Shown here: positions 48,126 through 61,218 of the stretch, in pieces
Layout: each line of letters opens with the position of its first letter
How positions within the stretch are numbered: the first letter of the stretch is position 1
DNA from: Torreya grandis
Lineage: Eukaryota; Streptophyta; Pinopsida; Cupressales; Taxaceae
Length of the DNA: 64,000 nucleotides
NCBI GenBank assembly: GCA_037957365.1
Contig: JARHVA010000123.1
Coordinates: 2,792,001-2,856,000 of the forward strand
Direction: 5' to 3'
Translations under genes and position numbers: made by a program
Notes under the pieces: model-generated
Seen by the model: only the letters and a program-made list of their open reading frames with translations
Database searches by the model: none
What the model was told of the DNA's origin: nothing

Positions 48126-48581
48126 TGTTATGATTCACACTTATAATTAGAAAATATGTAGAATATAATTTAGATCAACACAACACAATAGATATTGGTG
48201 GATGAAGATGTCTAAACATTCAATATATACAAAAATAAAATACCCTTAAAGTAGGGCAACAGCATACAATACTCCTTTAGGAAGGAATAAATCCATAATG
48301 TCTCTTCGAGGGAACAACCTCCAATATCCTCTTATAATAGAAGACTCAATGCTTTCTTCTTTTACAATGATAATCATCTCCTTTATATACACCTCTATCT
48401 AACTAATAATGGATGGCTAACCTCATAATCTCAATGTAGGTCAACCATTACCCAATACACTAATTCCACAAGTTACTCCATTATCCTAATATATTGGACC
48501 CATATAACTAAGGGGGATGTGTGCCACATGTCATCATCTCCATAAACCCATATAATTAAATATATCATATCCCTAAATACA
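48126..48581 (-). repeat. Element B 5' LTR
   Basis: 456 bp matching 29718-30180, from TGTTATGATTCACAC to CCTAAATACA (plus strand). TATATAAA on the element's strand lies at 48382-48389. H RT resumes just beyond, at about 48587. Confidence 0.9.
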
Positions 48582-48586
48582 TAGCA

Positions 48587-49760
48587 GATTCCTCCTTAGT
48601 TTTCAAACTTCAAAAATTTATCTATGGTTTCAAACAAGTTCCTCAAGCTTGGTATGCTAAGATGGGCTCCTTTTTTCTTTTGGTTGGGTTCACTAGATGC
48701 CATTCTGGTCCAAATGTCTACATCTTGTGGTAAGATGATTCATTGTTGATACTAATTCTCTACATGGACGACATATTGATCTTAGGGAGTTCTTTATCCA
48801 CCATCACAATAGTGAAAATTGCTTTGTTTGGCAGGTTCTCAATGACTGACTTGGGTTTGTTGCACTACTTTTTTGGGATTGAATTTTCTCAATTTGACTT
48901 AGGGATCACTATTACACAATCCAATTATGATCTTGATTTTCTTGCACGGTTTAACATGGTTGATGGTAAGCTAAACCTGACTCTTTTTCTATCTAGTGTG
49001 AAGCTTAAGGCTAATTGTCCATCTCCATTGGTTGATGCTACATTGTATCGATAATTTATTGGTAGTCTCATATATCTTATGCACACTAGACCTAACCTTT
49101 CATATGTAGTAGGCATGGTCTCTAGATTCATGCAAGAACCACATGAGTTGCACTAGAAATTAGTTAAGCAAATTTTTCACTACACTCAGGGTACTCATAG
49201 TTTTGGGATTCACTATAAAATGGGTATCGACATCGAATTGATTAGTTATATAGATTTAAATTGAGCTAGTGACATTAATAATCATAATTATAATCTAGGA
49301 TACATTTTTTTTATCTTAGTTTAGGTCTGATTAATTGGTCAATCAATAATTAGAATGTTATTGCTTTATATTTTATAAAGGTATAATATAGAGGAGTTGT
49401 TAATGTTTCCATTGGGGATATTTAGATTCAAGGGATCCTCACTAGGTTTAGCATCCATTTTAGATGACCTACAATCATCTTCTACAATATCCAAATCACA
49501 ATCTAGATATGTAGGAATCTAGTCCTCCATCAACAAACCAAACATATCAATATTCACAAGCATTTCATTCAAGATCTCATCGATGAGCAAGTCATTGATC
49601 TCCACTACATCTATATAATAGAGTAAATTATTGATATATTCACCAAACCTTTCATTGAGATAAAGTATCTTCATTTTAATCTCTTCTTTGGATTCAGGAA
49701 TCTCCATCTTCCTCCTCCTTTGGGGATCATCTCTAAGTACTTGGGTACCTCATCAAGCCT
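48587..49760 (+). pseudogene. Element H RT palm, RNase H and C-terminus
   Basis: RT resumes with SSLVFKLQKFIYGFKQVPQA and WYAKMGSFFLLVGFTRC. The open frame 48743-49054 contains LYMDDILILG with YMDD intact at 48761-48772, followed by FSMTDLGLLHYFFGIEF, a standard copia RT block. RNase H traces follow, including a STxAEYRG-like segment near 49370-49410 and HINIHKHFIQDLIDEQVIDL near 49545-49610. The copia C-terminal block DIFTKPFIEIKYLHF lies near 49635-49680. Frame changes and stops are frequent. The minus-strand frame 49519-49707 is only its antisense. Confidence 0.9.
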
Positions 49761-49763
49761 TTT

Positions 49764-51030
49764 TGTTAGGACCCAATTATTCTACCCACTTAAGCTCCAC
49801 TTAAGGGGTGTGTAATAAAATGCACATATTCTTACATTAGATTGCACCATGGAAATATAATTAGTGACCCAAGTATATTTCACTAAGTATGTTAACCATA
49901 AAATAAAAATGTAACATCTATCAGTTACTGATCACTAGTATTATATGAAACAAACATAATTGCATATATTCTAGAAATTAATTACATAAATTATAGCCAT
50001 GATTGGTACAATATTACAACCACTGCTATCAATATACATATGAATAAATAATACTATATACAAGGCTACACATAGCATAAGTCTCACGAACTCTAGTATC
50101 TATGGTAATCTCAAGTGTAGTCTCCAATGAAATACTATTATGAGGAGGGAGAGCATCATACCATCACTTTTTCACAACAACCATAGACCATCGATCCCTC
50201 ACATAATCCCCCAATTCAATGGAATGGCCCTCCCTTTATGGATGGGTAGATAGTGACGGTGTGAGAATCTAGAGAGATAAGCTAGTACCCATGTGCTATA
50301 ATATTTCTAAAACATGATGTGTACCATGAAAAAAATATGTTCTAACATGATATCACATAAACATATAAATCATACATATGAAATGACAATGTTTAACTAA
50401 ACATTACTTGGCCAAAGTTTTCAAATAGTTAATGATCTCTAGGATCAGTCAAATTCATACACACAACTTGATCAGATTACCTTCATCTTGGATTGGTGAT
50501 GTTAAATAAACTAGGGAAGTCTATCTCCCACTTATGTAGTATAAATAATATGATATTTGGATAATTTAATATATAACCAATAGATTCATATGAATTACTT
50601 CCTATCAACAATAATAAAACATGTTAAGTAAAAAAATAATCAAAATACATATATTTAGTCCATCAAAATTATGCAATGAATCCCAACATATTATTTACTT
50701 CAAAATAATATATGCAAACAAGTACAGTCCACATAGGACATACCACCTAGGTATAAATATACCTAGTTTACAAGCTACTAATCATCAAAGTAACTCAAAT
50801 ATGGAACTATCTCAAATAACATCTATTTTAGTTCTTTTCCATATGCAAGGCTTACAACATACAACAATCAGTCATAATTCAATTCAAGGCTATGAATTAA
50901 TAAATGATCGAAGTTTCATGTTAACCTTTTACACACATATGAGTTGTATGCATTTAACTATGGTAAACTAGCTCCTAGATCAGATAACTAGTTTTACAAA
51001 TATATTATCTATCATATTTACAAGCATACA

Positions 51031-51073
<43 letters not shown>

Positions 51074-51970
51074 GACTGAATACATCAACATTAATTTCTA
51101 TATTGTTCATCCGAGAATGAATACATAAATACATGGTGTACACATACTCCATTTTTGGTGGCTCATTACATAATGTATTCCCTATATGTATATATTCAAT
51201 CAAAATAGATAAAGACATGTATGATTTATGACACACTTCTATCACCTCTGTATTTTAATTAAAAAAATTAATTGATATAATATATCCAATCTAATGTGTA
51301 TTTCAATCTCAAATATATACTTCAACTATTTTTTCATCAATATTCATATAAGCAAGAAATCAAACAGCTAATGAAGTCACCATTAAATATACACTTTTAC
51401 TTCATTATCAAGTTTTGAGTCTGTCATATTATAATCCTCATATATATACTTCATAACTCACAGACACATTCATATTAATCGATCATCTTATGAGAATTTT
51501 AATATGTAGAGGTTTTGCATATACATATGAATTTTTAAGCTAAACTATCTTACTAATTTCATAGTCACACTAATGTATAAAATTTTCCATATTCTAAATG
51601 CAACACAAAAATCCATATTATATAATGATCAATAAGAAATTGACCAAATGCTTAATAATAGCTCTAAAATGTGTGATAAACTCTTAAAATTGTATGATGA
51701 TTACCCAGTCTCACAGTATGAGATTGATTTATATTTATATGACATGATAAAGAAAACATAGTTTACTCAGTTATATACATTCAATTCCCAAATGTGCATT
51801 CTCAAGTTCATAACCAATGCTTAGCCAAATCACTGTTCATTGTTATGTTAATAAAACTAAACATAGTCAGTATTTATCTATTTGAGTATAGGTTCATACC
51901 TACATAGAACACACTACAAAATCCTAAATGGTCTAACTATACTCAACCACGAATTCCACATTGTGTACAA

Positions 51971-52007
<37 letters not shown>

Positions 52008-52135
52008 TTCCAAACAAAATACCTAGACATTTTACTTTTAATAGGATTCAAAACCCTAATGATGTCTGTCATTGTACCTCACATCACAGTATCATTCATA
52101 TATACACTAACTTTTGTATTTTTATTTATACTTTG

Positions 52136-52209
<74 letters not shown>

Positions 52210-53990
52210 CAATAAAGACCTATAGGATATGTATATACATGCCCCTATATATATACCCACATATATATTTATTTCTTTTAGATAATTTTCTAGTTTTACA
52301 CATCCAATTCCATTCCCCTTTGCCATACGACCTTCCTACACATAATTTAATTTACATTACTAAAATTGCATACAAGCCTAGGGTTTAGGTTTTAAGGATT
52401 TTCTATTATATAGATTGGGTTATGTGGATGGCCGAGCCATCCACAGGTCCCAATATTTATAAATATGAAGTTTTGGCAAGTGTATCTACTTGAAATAATT
52501 TTATGCAATCACATACGAAAAAAATTCAAATTCATTACCAACTTGGTAAAGTTTCCACCAATTCTTTCTTGCTAATTGTATTGATCTAAGCTCTTTCCTA
52601 TTCTTCTTACAATCCACTATTATCCAAACTTCCATCCCAAATCTTATCCCTCTCTTTCCTTTTTATTTATTCTCTTCTCAACTTGACTACCACTTTCTTC
52701 TCCATGCATTTATTCTCCACCCATCTCTCCCAAAATCTATGACGAAGGATTAAGTGGACTGAGTAATACATGGTGAGTTTAATACAACTATATCCATAAA
52801 AAACTTCAATCGCTCACCATTCTTCATACAATCTAATCCATTTCAAAAATAGCTTAATATTGAAATAATGATTAACTCAAGTCAACTAAGGTTAGAAACC
52901 CTAAACATTATTGAAATTTACTAATTATTTTAATAGCTAAACTACATATGCATGTTCATTGATCTTCCCTCATGCACCAAATTACCATTAACCAAGTTTT
53001 ATTTTTCATATACTAATGTCTATGCATTTGAACATTAGCTAGGTTTAGTTCATATAATAATTTAGATAGTTATTTAATCATCTTAACAAGGATTAACATC
53101 AACATGGATCATAATAACAAAGTAACCAATGTAAAGTGATAACAATCTTTGACTATAATAACAATAAAAAAACTATTATAATAATATCAAGCCAAATGAT
53201 ATTATATATCATTCAGTTATTTGTACTCAAGGAATTAATCTGAATAATGATATTTCTCATATATCATATTATAACCAGTTATCATATTAAGATATTATAA
53301 AGACATTTTAATTAGTTCATAAGCAATAGTAATTAAATACTAATCAAACAAATTTACTAACTCATTAAAACAATATCCATCGTAATCATGAATTCAATAA
53401 CATAAAATGATCAAAAGTAGTAATATACACTTAGTCAATGTACTATAGTCATAATGAAATCACATAATTAGATCCACATATTAAACTAAAACTAACTCAT
53501 AACTAAATCATTTAATTAATCAACTAAATGCAACTAACACAATATGACATAATATAGATAACAATTCAAATAATACATATAAAGAGTGTTATCTATTGTG
53601 GTGTGTGTATGGGTTTCTAGCTATTCCTCTATCATCCCCTCAACACCTCCATCTACTTCATCCTCTCTGATGACGATATCCTTCCATCATGCTTTGATGG
53701 ATGGATCTATACTGTATACAACTCATGACAAGAAGGTAGTTAGCCTGTAACATTATGGTACATATATCCCTAAAATACTACTATAAAAACTAACAACATG
53801 ATCATAATGTAAAGAATATACAAGTGTAACTATCTCATAAAAATGTAATCATATAATCAAAGCAACATACAACTATCCCATAATAACATATGACTTACAA
53901 CTTAACTAAATAGTAATTAGTCAATTTAATAACCATAATAATCCATGGATAATCACGTAAATTAGCTTAGTGAGAAATTGATATGTCACA
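49764..53990 (-). repeat. Element G 3' LTR
   Basis: About 4.2 kb aligning to 58652-63053. It carries (TA)n at about 51035-51070 and 51975-52004 and (CA)n at 52138-52206. Open frames inside it (for example 50621-50971 and 51882-52388) are chance or repeat-driven. The inner edge TGTCACA at 53984-53990 abuts the polypurine tract; the outer edge TGTTAGGACCC is inferred from a weak match. Confidence 0.85.
52138..52206. repeat. (CA)n microsatellite, about 34 units
   Basis: An uninterrupted AC repeat inside the left G LTR. The equivalent position in the right LTR (61146-61216) is a short TG run followed by about 30 TA units. Confidence 0.97.
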
Positions 53991-54003
53991 TTCTTCCCCC
54001 CTA
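53991..54003 (-). other. Element G polypurine tract
   Basis: On the minus strand TAGGGGGGAAGAA directly precedes the LTR start TGTGACATATC. Confidence 0.8.
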
Positions 54004-54009
54004 AAGTTG

Positions 54010-55300
54010 GTCATCATCCTAATGACATTTATTCAAATACTAGTTCTAATTTAAAAATATTATTTAGTAGAAAAATAACATAGTATGAAACATCAAATCA
54101 AGCAAACAAATGTGGAAATAGCTTGTAGAACTCATCATAGTCCTCCCAAGTAGTACTATCTTCAGATTATTGATCCCACATGACCTTACACTATGACACT
54201 TATTTATTACATAAATAAAGTTTGCAAGTGTCAATTACTCTAATTGGTTCTACTATGACCACCCTGGGATCCAAAACCTATAAAGCATTCCAATCCAACA
54301 CATGTGAAAGATCAACTATATACTTTTTATGATAAGATACATGGAAGACATTATGCAAAAGAGATAGGGTTGGTGTCAATGCAAGCATATATTCTACATT
54401 ATTGAATACTTATAAAACCTTTAAGGTTCCAACATATCTTGATGAAAGTTTCATTGACTTCTCAAATTTAATCAAGCTCTTCTATGGCTTAACTCGCAAG
54501 AACACTTTATCGCCTACTAAAAACTACCTAGTTGTTCTCTTCAGATCAACATAACTCTTTTATCTATCTTTGGCCTCAACTAACCTCTACCCAATTCATT
54601 TGACTTGATCTTCCATTTATAAAAACATCTCAGGTCCAAAGACTACCCTATCTTCCAACCTGTCCCAACTGATTGGTATCCTGCACCTTCTTCCATATAA
54701 TGCTTCAAATGGTACCATATTCAAATATGATTGGTATGAGTTATTGTAAGTAAAATAAAAAAATATAAGGTAATCCTCTCACTTATATTATTTATCTATG
54801 CAATACATATGAAGGATATCCTCTAACACCTGATTAACTCAATCAGTCTAGCCATCAATCTGTGGGTGATATACGGTTTTGAAGTTTAGATGCATACCCA
54901 AAATTGAATTTAGAGTCAACCAAATGGTAGAATTCATATTCATATCATGATTCAAAATGATCTTCTCTATAAATCCATGAAATTGATGCACTTATTTTAT
55001 GAATCTCTTTGCAAAAGTAAGTGCATCATCTATCAAATTGCTTGGAATAAAATGAGCTACCTTGGTTAGTTTGTCAACTACAACCAAGATCATGTCATGC
55101 TTGTTTCGTAAAAATGGTAAAACTTGGAAAAATTCCATACTAATCACCTACCATTTCCATTTCAATATGTCATGTGGATACAACAATCCATTTAGATGCA
55201 CATGTTTAGCTTTTACATGTTGACATTCCAGACAATGAGACACAAAGTCCACTACATCTTTCTTGATTCCCTTCTAAAAATAGAGAAGTCTAAGCTTTGT
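54010..55300 (-). pseudogene. Element G integrase and chromodomain-like end
   Basis: Minus strand: a degraded YHPQTDGQTERVNQ region (RISPTD then VNQVLEDILHMY), then NSYQSYLNMVPFEALYGRRC and PISWDRLEDRVVFGPEM, as in chromovirus integrases. KSYVDLKRTTR and FLVGDKVFLRV, then a GPF-like region, follow. The end reads VLDPRVVIVEPIRVID, and after a gap STTWEDYDEFYKLFPHLF (near 54090-54160), the aromatic end of a plant chromodomain. Chromodomains guide integration to chromatin. Many stops are present. Confidence 0.85.
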
Positions 55301-55465
55301 CATTTACTTAGTTACTCCTAGATGTCCTAAGTATGGGGCATTATGCAGTTCCTTTATCACTATGATCCTCATATTTTCTCTATTTGGTACATACATCTTT
55401 CCAATGTATCACAAAAGACCATCATTCTCTATTTTGAATCCTTTATACCTAGGATTTTGAGTATT

Positions 55466-56950
55466 TTATGACAATGCTTTTATGACCTGATCATAGAATT
55501 CATCTTCTAGAGAGAATTCAATCTCTTGATCCCTAAAATTATTCTTAATAGTATCCACATATGCTATATAACTCTTACAACTTAGGGAATCAACTACTAT
55601 TTTTTCCTTACCTTTGATATAGTTGTTATCAAAATAATAATCAGACAAGAACTCTAACCAATGCCTTTGATGAGAATTCATATTCAATCAGGTGAAGATG
55701 TACTTGAGTCCTAAGTTATTATTGAGCTCAACAATTTTCCCAATAAATAATGCCTCCAAACTTATAAAGCATGCATAATTGCTGCAAGTTCTAGGTCATG
55801 AGGGGCATAATTCACCTCATATGGCTTTAGTTTCTTAGATTCATAGGCTATCATTGCACTATCTTTCATAATAACTCCTCCAAGTCCATCCCTAAATGCA
55901 TCTGTGATCACTAAGAATTAACCACTGGGATTAAGAACTCTTAGTACTGGTGCTGAAGTAAGCCTCCTTTTCAATTCTTGAAAAGCTACTTCACACTTAT
56001 CTGATATATAAAACTTTGGTTCTTATGCTACATAGAAATAATCAGGTTAGCTATCTTAGAAAAATTTAGAATGAATTTCTTGTAATAGCTCATTAATCCC
56101 ATGAAACTTCTTACCTCATGGACATTCTTTAGTTCCAACCACTCCATAATGGTTTTTATCTTTTCCAAATCTACTAAAATACCATCTATAGATATAATAT
56201 GTCCTAAATATTGCACTTTATTTTGAAATAGTGCACACTTGGAAAACTTTCCATATAACTTGTGCTTCCATAACCATTGAAAAACTAGTTTCAGATGTTG
56301 AATATGCTCTTATTCATCTTTAGAATATATAATAATGTCATATAGAAAGACCAAAATAAAATGATCTAGACAATCTCTAAACACACTATTCATGAGATTC
56401 CTAAATGTTGTCAGGTTATTTTTCAACCCAAATGGTAACATCATGAGTTTATAATGCCCATAACAAGTTCTAAATGTAGTTTTTGGAATATCTTCAGCTA
56501 ATGATATCTTGCTTTAATATCAATCTTAGAAAAGACTATTTCCCCTCACATCTGATCGAAAAGATCATCTATACGAGGTAGTGGATATTTGTTTTTGATA
56601 GTCACTTTATTCAACATTCTATAATCAATACAAAGGCAAAGAGTGTCATCCTTATTATTAAAGAAGATAAATGGTGCACCCTATGGTGACACACTTGGTG
56701 TAATCAACCCTTTTGATAACAATTCCTAGAGTTGAGCCTTCAATTCAACCAATTTGGTTGTTGTCATTCTATATAGTGCATTAGACTGTGGTTCTGATCT
56801 AGGTATAATATCTATTGAGAAATTAAACTCATATTTAGGAGGCAATCCTGGAAATTCCTATGAAAACACATCATAAAAATTTGTAAGGAAAGTATAATAT
56901 TCAAGAGATGGTTCCTTAGATTCATCTATTTCATTTATCTTGATGATAAA
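55466..56950 (-). pseudogene. Element G reverse transcriptase and RNase H
   Basis: The RT active-site region reads VFLYDIIIYSKDE; FLYD at 56337-56348 stands where gypsy RTs have F-I/V-D-D, so a catalytic Asp is Tyr. The frame 56028-56216 continues with VQYLGHIISIDGILVDLEKI and VRSFMGLMSYYKKFI, the standard thumb region. RNase H ends in the frame 55466-55687 with HQRHWLEFLSDYYFDNNYIK and VVDSLSCK (usual ADALSR). The enzyme is inactive. Confidence 0.9.
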
Positions 56951-57099
56951 TGATAAATGCTTGGCACCCTTTTCCTTGAGCCTTCTTGAGTTGCATTACA
57001 AAAAACTACCTAAGCCTCAACTCCCTTTTCTCACCCTATATTTGTGTCTAATTTCCAAAATCATCATGACACTCAACCTTCTTTAGATAGCAGTCAACC

Positions 57100-57400
57100 T
57101 TAGATTTATGCTTTATAATTCAATTGACTCCTAATATCACATCATATGACCCTAGTGGTATTTCATGAAGATCCATTACTATTATGAATTTGGGTAACCT
57201 AATCTCAACTTCAACTAAACACTTGTCAACTTTAACTTTTGACTCATTCCTATATTGTACTGACCATGCATTTGCCATTATTCTATTTTTTTAGATAATT
57301 TATTTAGTATTCTAGGAGAAATCAAACATTTTATATCCCCTATATCTATCAAAATTGAAATTGGATGTTCAACCAAAGTACCTAATAGTTCAATGGGTGA
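57100..57400 (-). pseudogene. Element G protease
   Basis: Minus strand: HPISILIDIGDIKCLISPRI, with D-I-G at 57338-57346 where gypsy proteases have D-S/T-G (ACA to ATA would give Ile). GSYDVILGVN and a stop at the expected Trp follow downstream near 57140-57160, the conserved YDVILGxDWL block. Confidence 0.82.
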
Positions 57401-57419
57401 AGTTTGAAATTAGGCTTAC

Positions 57420-58566
57420 TTATTGTCAACTATTGCATGAATCTATTTTTAAAATGTTCCCTATTGTGGAGCAAAATATTTGTTCTTCGACTTATCCTAG
57501 GTACACTTATGAGCAAAATGATCACCTCTACAAAGAAATCAACCTCCAGGTGGTCCTTTCCTATTAGACTATTGGTTTCCCTTACAACCTCCTTTGAAAC
57601 CATTGCCTAATTTTTTATTACCTAAACCATTTTTGAATCTAGTGTTTTGACTCTTGAACTAACTCTTGGAGTCTCCACTCCTCTACTTCTAGTTATTAAT
57701 TTTGAAAGTTGGTTTATAACTTCTAAACTTTTTATTGAACTTATTTCTGATTTGGGAAAGATATTTCAACTTATGTTCCTACTTGAATACCTTATCGAAG
57801 ACCTAATCCATGGTAGATGACCCATGAATGTCCACCTCTCCACTAATCTTGGGTTTTAATCCCATGATAAACTTACTAATTCTAAACATCTCATCTGCCT
57901 GATACTGAAGTACATACATTAGAAGTTTGGTGAATTGTTCCTAATATTCATTCACTGATATATCTCCTTTCTTAAGATTCAAAAAATCTATAAGTTTTAG
58001 GTCAAAATATAACTATGGAAGCCACCATGATCTAAACAATGTTACAAACTGCTCCCATGTGGTGGTAGTTGAGTTAAGGTTCATTTTTAACTTATTATTG
58101 GCCCACCACATAACTACTTCACTAGCCAATTGGTAAGCTCCCCAAACTAATTTTGTGTCTTTGTATTAGTTTCAAATCTCAAAATATTTCTCCATCTTAG
58201 TCAACCATGCTTTATCTCCATCTCCCATAACAGTTTCATCAAAGTTAGATGGATTCACCTTTTTCATGTCTCCAAAAAATTTTGTAGCTACACTTGTCTC
58301 GCATCCTGAAGCACTTCCTCATGTATTTACTCTTGAGGTATTTATTGCTCAACAAGATGCTCTTTAGAGACATCCTAATGTGCTTCCTCCTCATGCCCAT
58401 ACATTTTTTGTTCCAAGGTTGCAATTTGGTCCCTAGTTTCATTCATGGTTATGAGAATTTGATCCAAATTTGTTGCTTGCTCAGTGGTAAATAAGTTAGG
58501 ATCAAATAAAAGGTTATTATCATTGACATTATAAGGAACCTCACAAGATGATATATCTTGAACCAT
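57420..58566 (-). pseudogene. Element G gag
   Basis: The frame 58375-58566 starts at an ATG (58566) and has a helical stretch NLDQILITMNETRDQIATLE. Gag core sequence follows with stops. A knuckle remnant FLCRGDHFAHKC lies near 57505-57545; the first Cys codon is TGA, leaving CX3HX4C. The start at 58566 is 70 bases inside the primer-binding site and is a reasonable first ATG. Confidence 0.75.
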
Positions 58567-58635
58567 TCTCCTTTTTTATAAACACAAGGATATAAAAATG
58601 TTAGTGGACTCATTAAGTCCTAGAGTTTGAGCCAC

Positions 58636-58648
58636 AACTTTGATACCA
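58636..58648 (-). other. Element G primer-binding site (tRNA-iMet type)
   Basis: On the minus strand TGGTATCAAAGTT, three bases from the LTR edge at 58652. Confidence 0.82.
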
Positions 58649-59926
58649 CAATATAACATCCCCACTGGGATTTACTAAAATAACATAATTTTAAAAAAAA
58701 ACACCTATTCTTACATTATATTGCACCATGAAAATATAATTATTGACCTAAGTATAACTCACTAAGTATGTTAACCATAAAATAAACATTTAACATCTAT
58801 CAAAAATTGATCACTAGCATTATATGAAATAAACATAACTGCATATATTCCAAAAAGTAATTACATAAATTATATCCATGACTAGTATAATATTATAGCT
58901 ACTGTTTTCAATGTACATATGAATAATTAATTATATTTTCATCGGTAATAATGTTTCAATAATAAAAATAATAGTAGATACAAGGCTCCATGGAGCATAA
59001 GTATCATGAACTCTAGTATCTATAATAATCTCAAGTGTAGTACTATTGTGGGGAGGGATACCATCATCTAAACACTTTTCCACACCAACCATGAACCATC
59101 GATCCCCTAAATCTAAGGAATGACCCTCCCTTCATAGATGACTAGATAGTGATGGTGTGGGAATCTAGAGAGACAAGCTAATACCTCTGTGCTGTAAGAT
59201 TTATAAAACATGATGTGTACCATAAATAAAATGCATTCTAACATGATATCATATAAACATGTAAATCATACATATAAAATGACAATGTTTAACTAAACAT
59301 TAGTTTGGCCAATTTTTTTAAATAGTTAATGATATATAAGATCAGTCAAATTCAAACATGCCACTTGATTAGATTACCTTCATCTTGCATTGGTGATGCT
59401 AAGTAAGCTAGGGAAGTCTATCTCCCACTTATTTAGTACCAACAATGCAAGGTTTGGTTAATTTAATATATAACCAATAGATTCATATGGATTAATTCCT
59501 ATCATCAAGCATAAAACATGCTAAGTATGGGAATAGTCAAAATACATACATTTATTCCATAAAAAGTATGCAATGAATCCAAACATATTATTTACTTCAA
59601 AATAATATATGTAAACAAGTACATTCCACATAGGACATACCATCCAGGTATAGTTATACCTAGTTTACAAGCTACTAATCATCAAAGTAACTCAAATATA
59701 TAACTATCTCAAATAACATCTATTTTAGTTATTTTCCATATGCAAGACTTACAACATACAACAATCAGACATAATTCAATTCAAGGCTCTTAATTAATCA
59801 ATGATCTAGTTTTCATGTTAACCTTTAACACATATATGAGTTGTATGCATTTAACTATTGTAAACTATTTCCCATATCAGATAACTAGTTTTACAAATAT
59901 ATTATCTATCATATTTATAAGAATAC

Positions 59927-59986
<60 letters not shown>

Positions 59987-59991
<5 letters not shown>

Positions 59992-60013
59992 TGTTGATGT
60001 ATTCAGTCATCAT

Positions 60014-60109
<96 letters not shown>

Positions 60110-60136
60110 ATGATGACTGAATACATCAACATTAAT
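59987..60136. repeat. 30-bp perfect inverted repeat flanking a 90-bp (TA)n loop
   Basis: 59987-60016 is the exact reverse complement of 60107-60136, with (TA)45 between them and another (TA)n on the left (about 59934-59986). The left LTR has only one copy of this unique sequence (51071-51095), so the extra arm is an inverted duplication in this LTR. Confidence 0.95.
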
Positions 60137-61145
60137 TTATGTATTGTTTATTCAATAATGAATACATAAATATAGGGTATACACATACTACGTTTTTGGT
60201 GTATCATTACATAATGTATTCCCTATATGTATATACACAGTCAAAACCAAATGTATGGTATATGGCAAACTTCTACCAGCTCTACCTTTTAATTAAAAAC
60301 AAATGAATTGCTATAATATATCCAATCTAATGTGTATTTAAATATCAAATATATAATTCAACTATTTTTTCATCACTATTCATATAAGCAAGAAATCATA
60401 CAACTAATGAAGTCCAATTAAATATATGATTTTACTTTATTTTCAAGTTATGAGTCTACCATATTATAATACTCATATATATACTTCATAACTTAGACAC
60501 ATTCATCTTAATTGAGCATCTTATGAGAATTTAAATATGTAGAGGTTTTGCATATAAATACAAATTCTTAAGTTGAACTATATTACTAATTTCATAGTTG
60601 CACTAATGTATAAAAATTTTCATATTCTAAATGCAACTCAAAAATATGTATTATATAAAAATCAATAAACAATAAACTAAATGCTTAATAATAGCTCTAA
60701 AATGGGTAATAAACTCTTAAAATTGTAGGATGATTACCCAATCTCATAGTATGAGACCAATTTATATTTATATGACACAATAAATAAAACACAATTTATT
60801 AATATATATACATTCAATTCCCAAATGTCCATTCTCAAGTTCATAACCAATGCTTATCCATAGCACTGTTCATTGTTATGTTAATAAAACTATACACAGT
60901 CAATATTTATATATTTGAGTATAGGTTCATACCTACACAGAATACACTAAAAAAGCCCAAATGATCTAATTAGACTCAACCATGAATTTCACATTGTGTA
61001 CAAAATAATATATAAGTTCCAAACAATATACCTAGATATTTTTCCTTTTAATAGGATTCAAATCCCTAATGACGTTTGTCATCATACCTCAAATCACACT
61101 ATCATTCATATATACACTAAATTTTGTATGTTTATCTATACTTTG

Positions 61146-61216
<71 letters not shown>
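61146..61216. repeat. (TG)n(TA)n microsatellite
   Basis: Five TG units followed by about 30 TA units, at the LTR position where the partner LTR carries (CA)34. Confidence 0.95.

Positions 61217-61218
<2 letters not shown>

Larger units (their letters stand above)
29718..48581 (-). mobile_element. Element B: short non-autonomous gag-protease LTR element inserted in H RT
   Basis: LTRs at 29718-30180 and 48126-48581 (463 and 456 bp) are clearly alike and canonical on the element's strand (TGTAT...ACA). A tRNA-iMet-type primer-binding site lies at the right LTR edge. The host RT frame breaks at 29717 and the conserved next block (LQKFIYGFKQVPQAWYAKM) starts about 20 bases after 48581. Flanks TATTA and TAGCA match at 3 of 5 positions, so the duplication is decayed. 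The 15.9-kb element T is nested inside; without it B is about 2.9 kb. Its internal region encodes gag, protease-like and repeat-tail segments but no RT or integrase. Confidence 0.88.

Noticed and set aside
52126..52326. Minus-strand Cys-Val repeat frame
   Set aside because: It is the antisense reading of the (CA)n microsatellite.
51882..52388. 168-codon plus-strand open frame with His-Thr repeats
   Set aside because: It runs through (TA)n and (CA)n microsatellites in the G LTR; the length comes from the repeat, and the partner LTR does not keep the frame.
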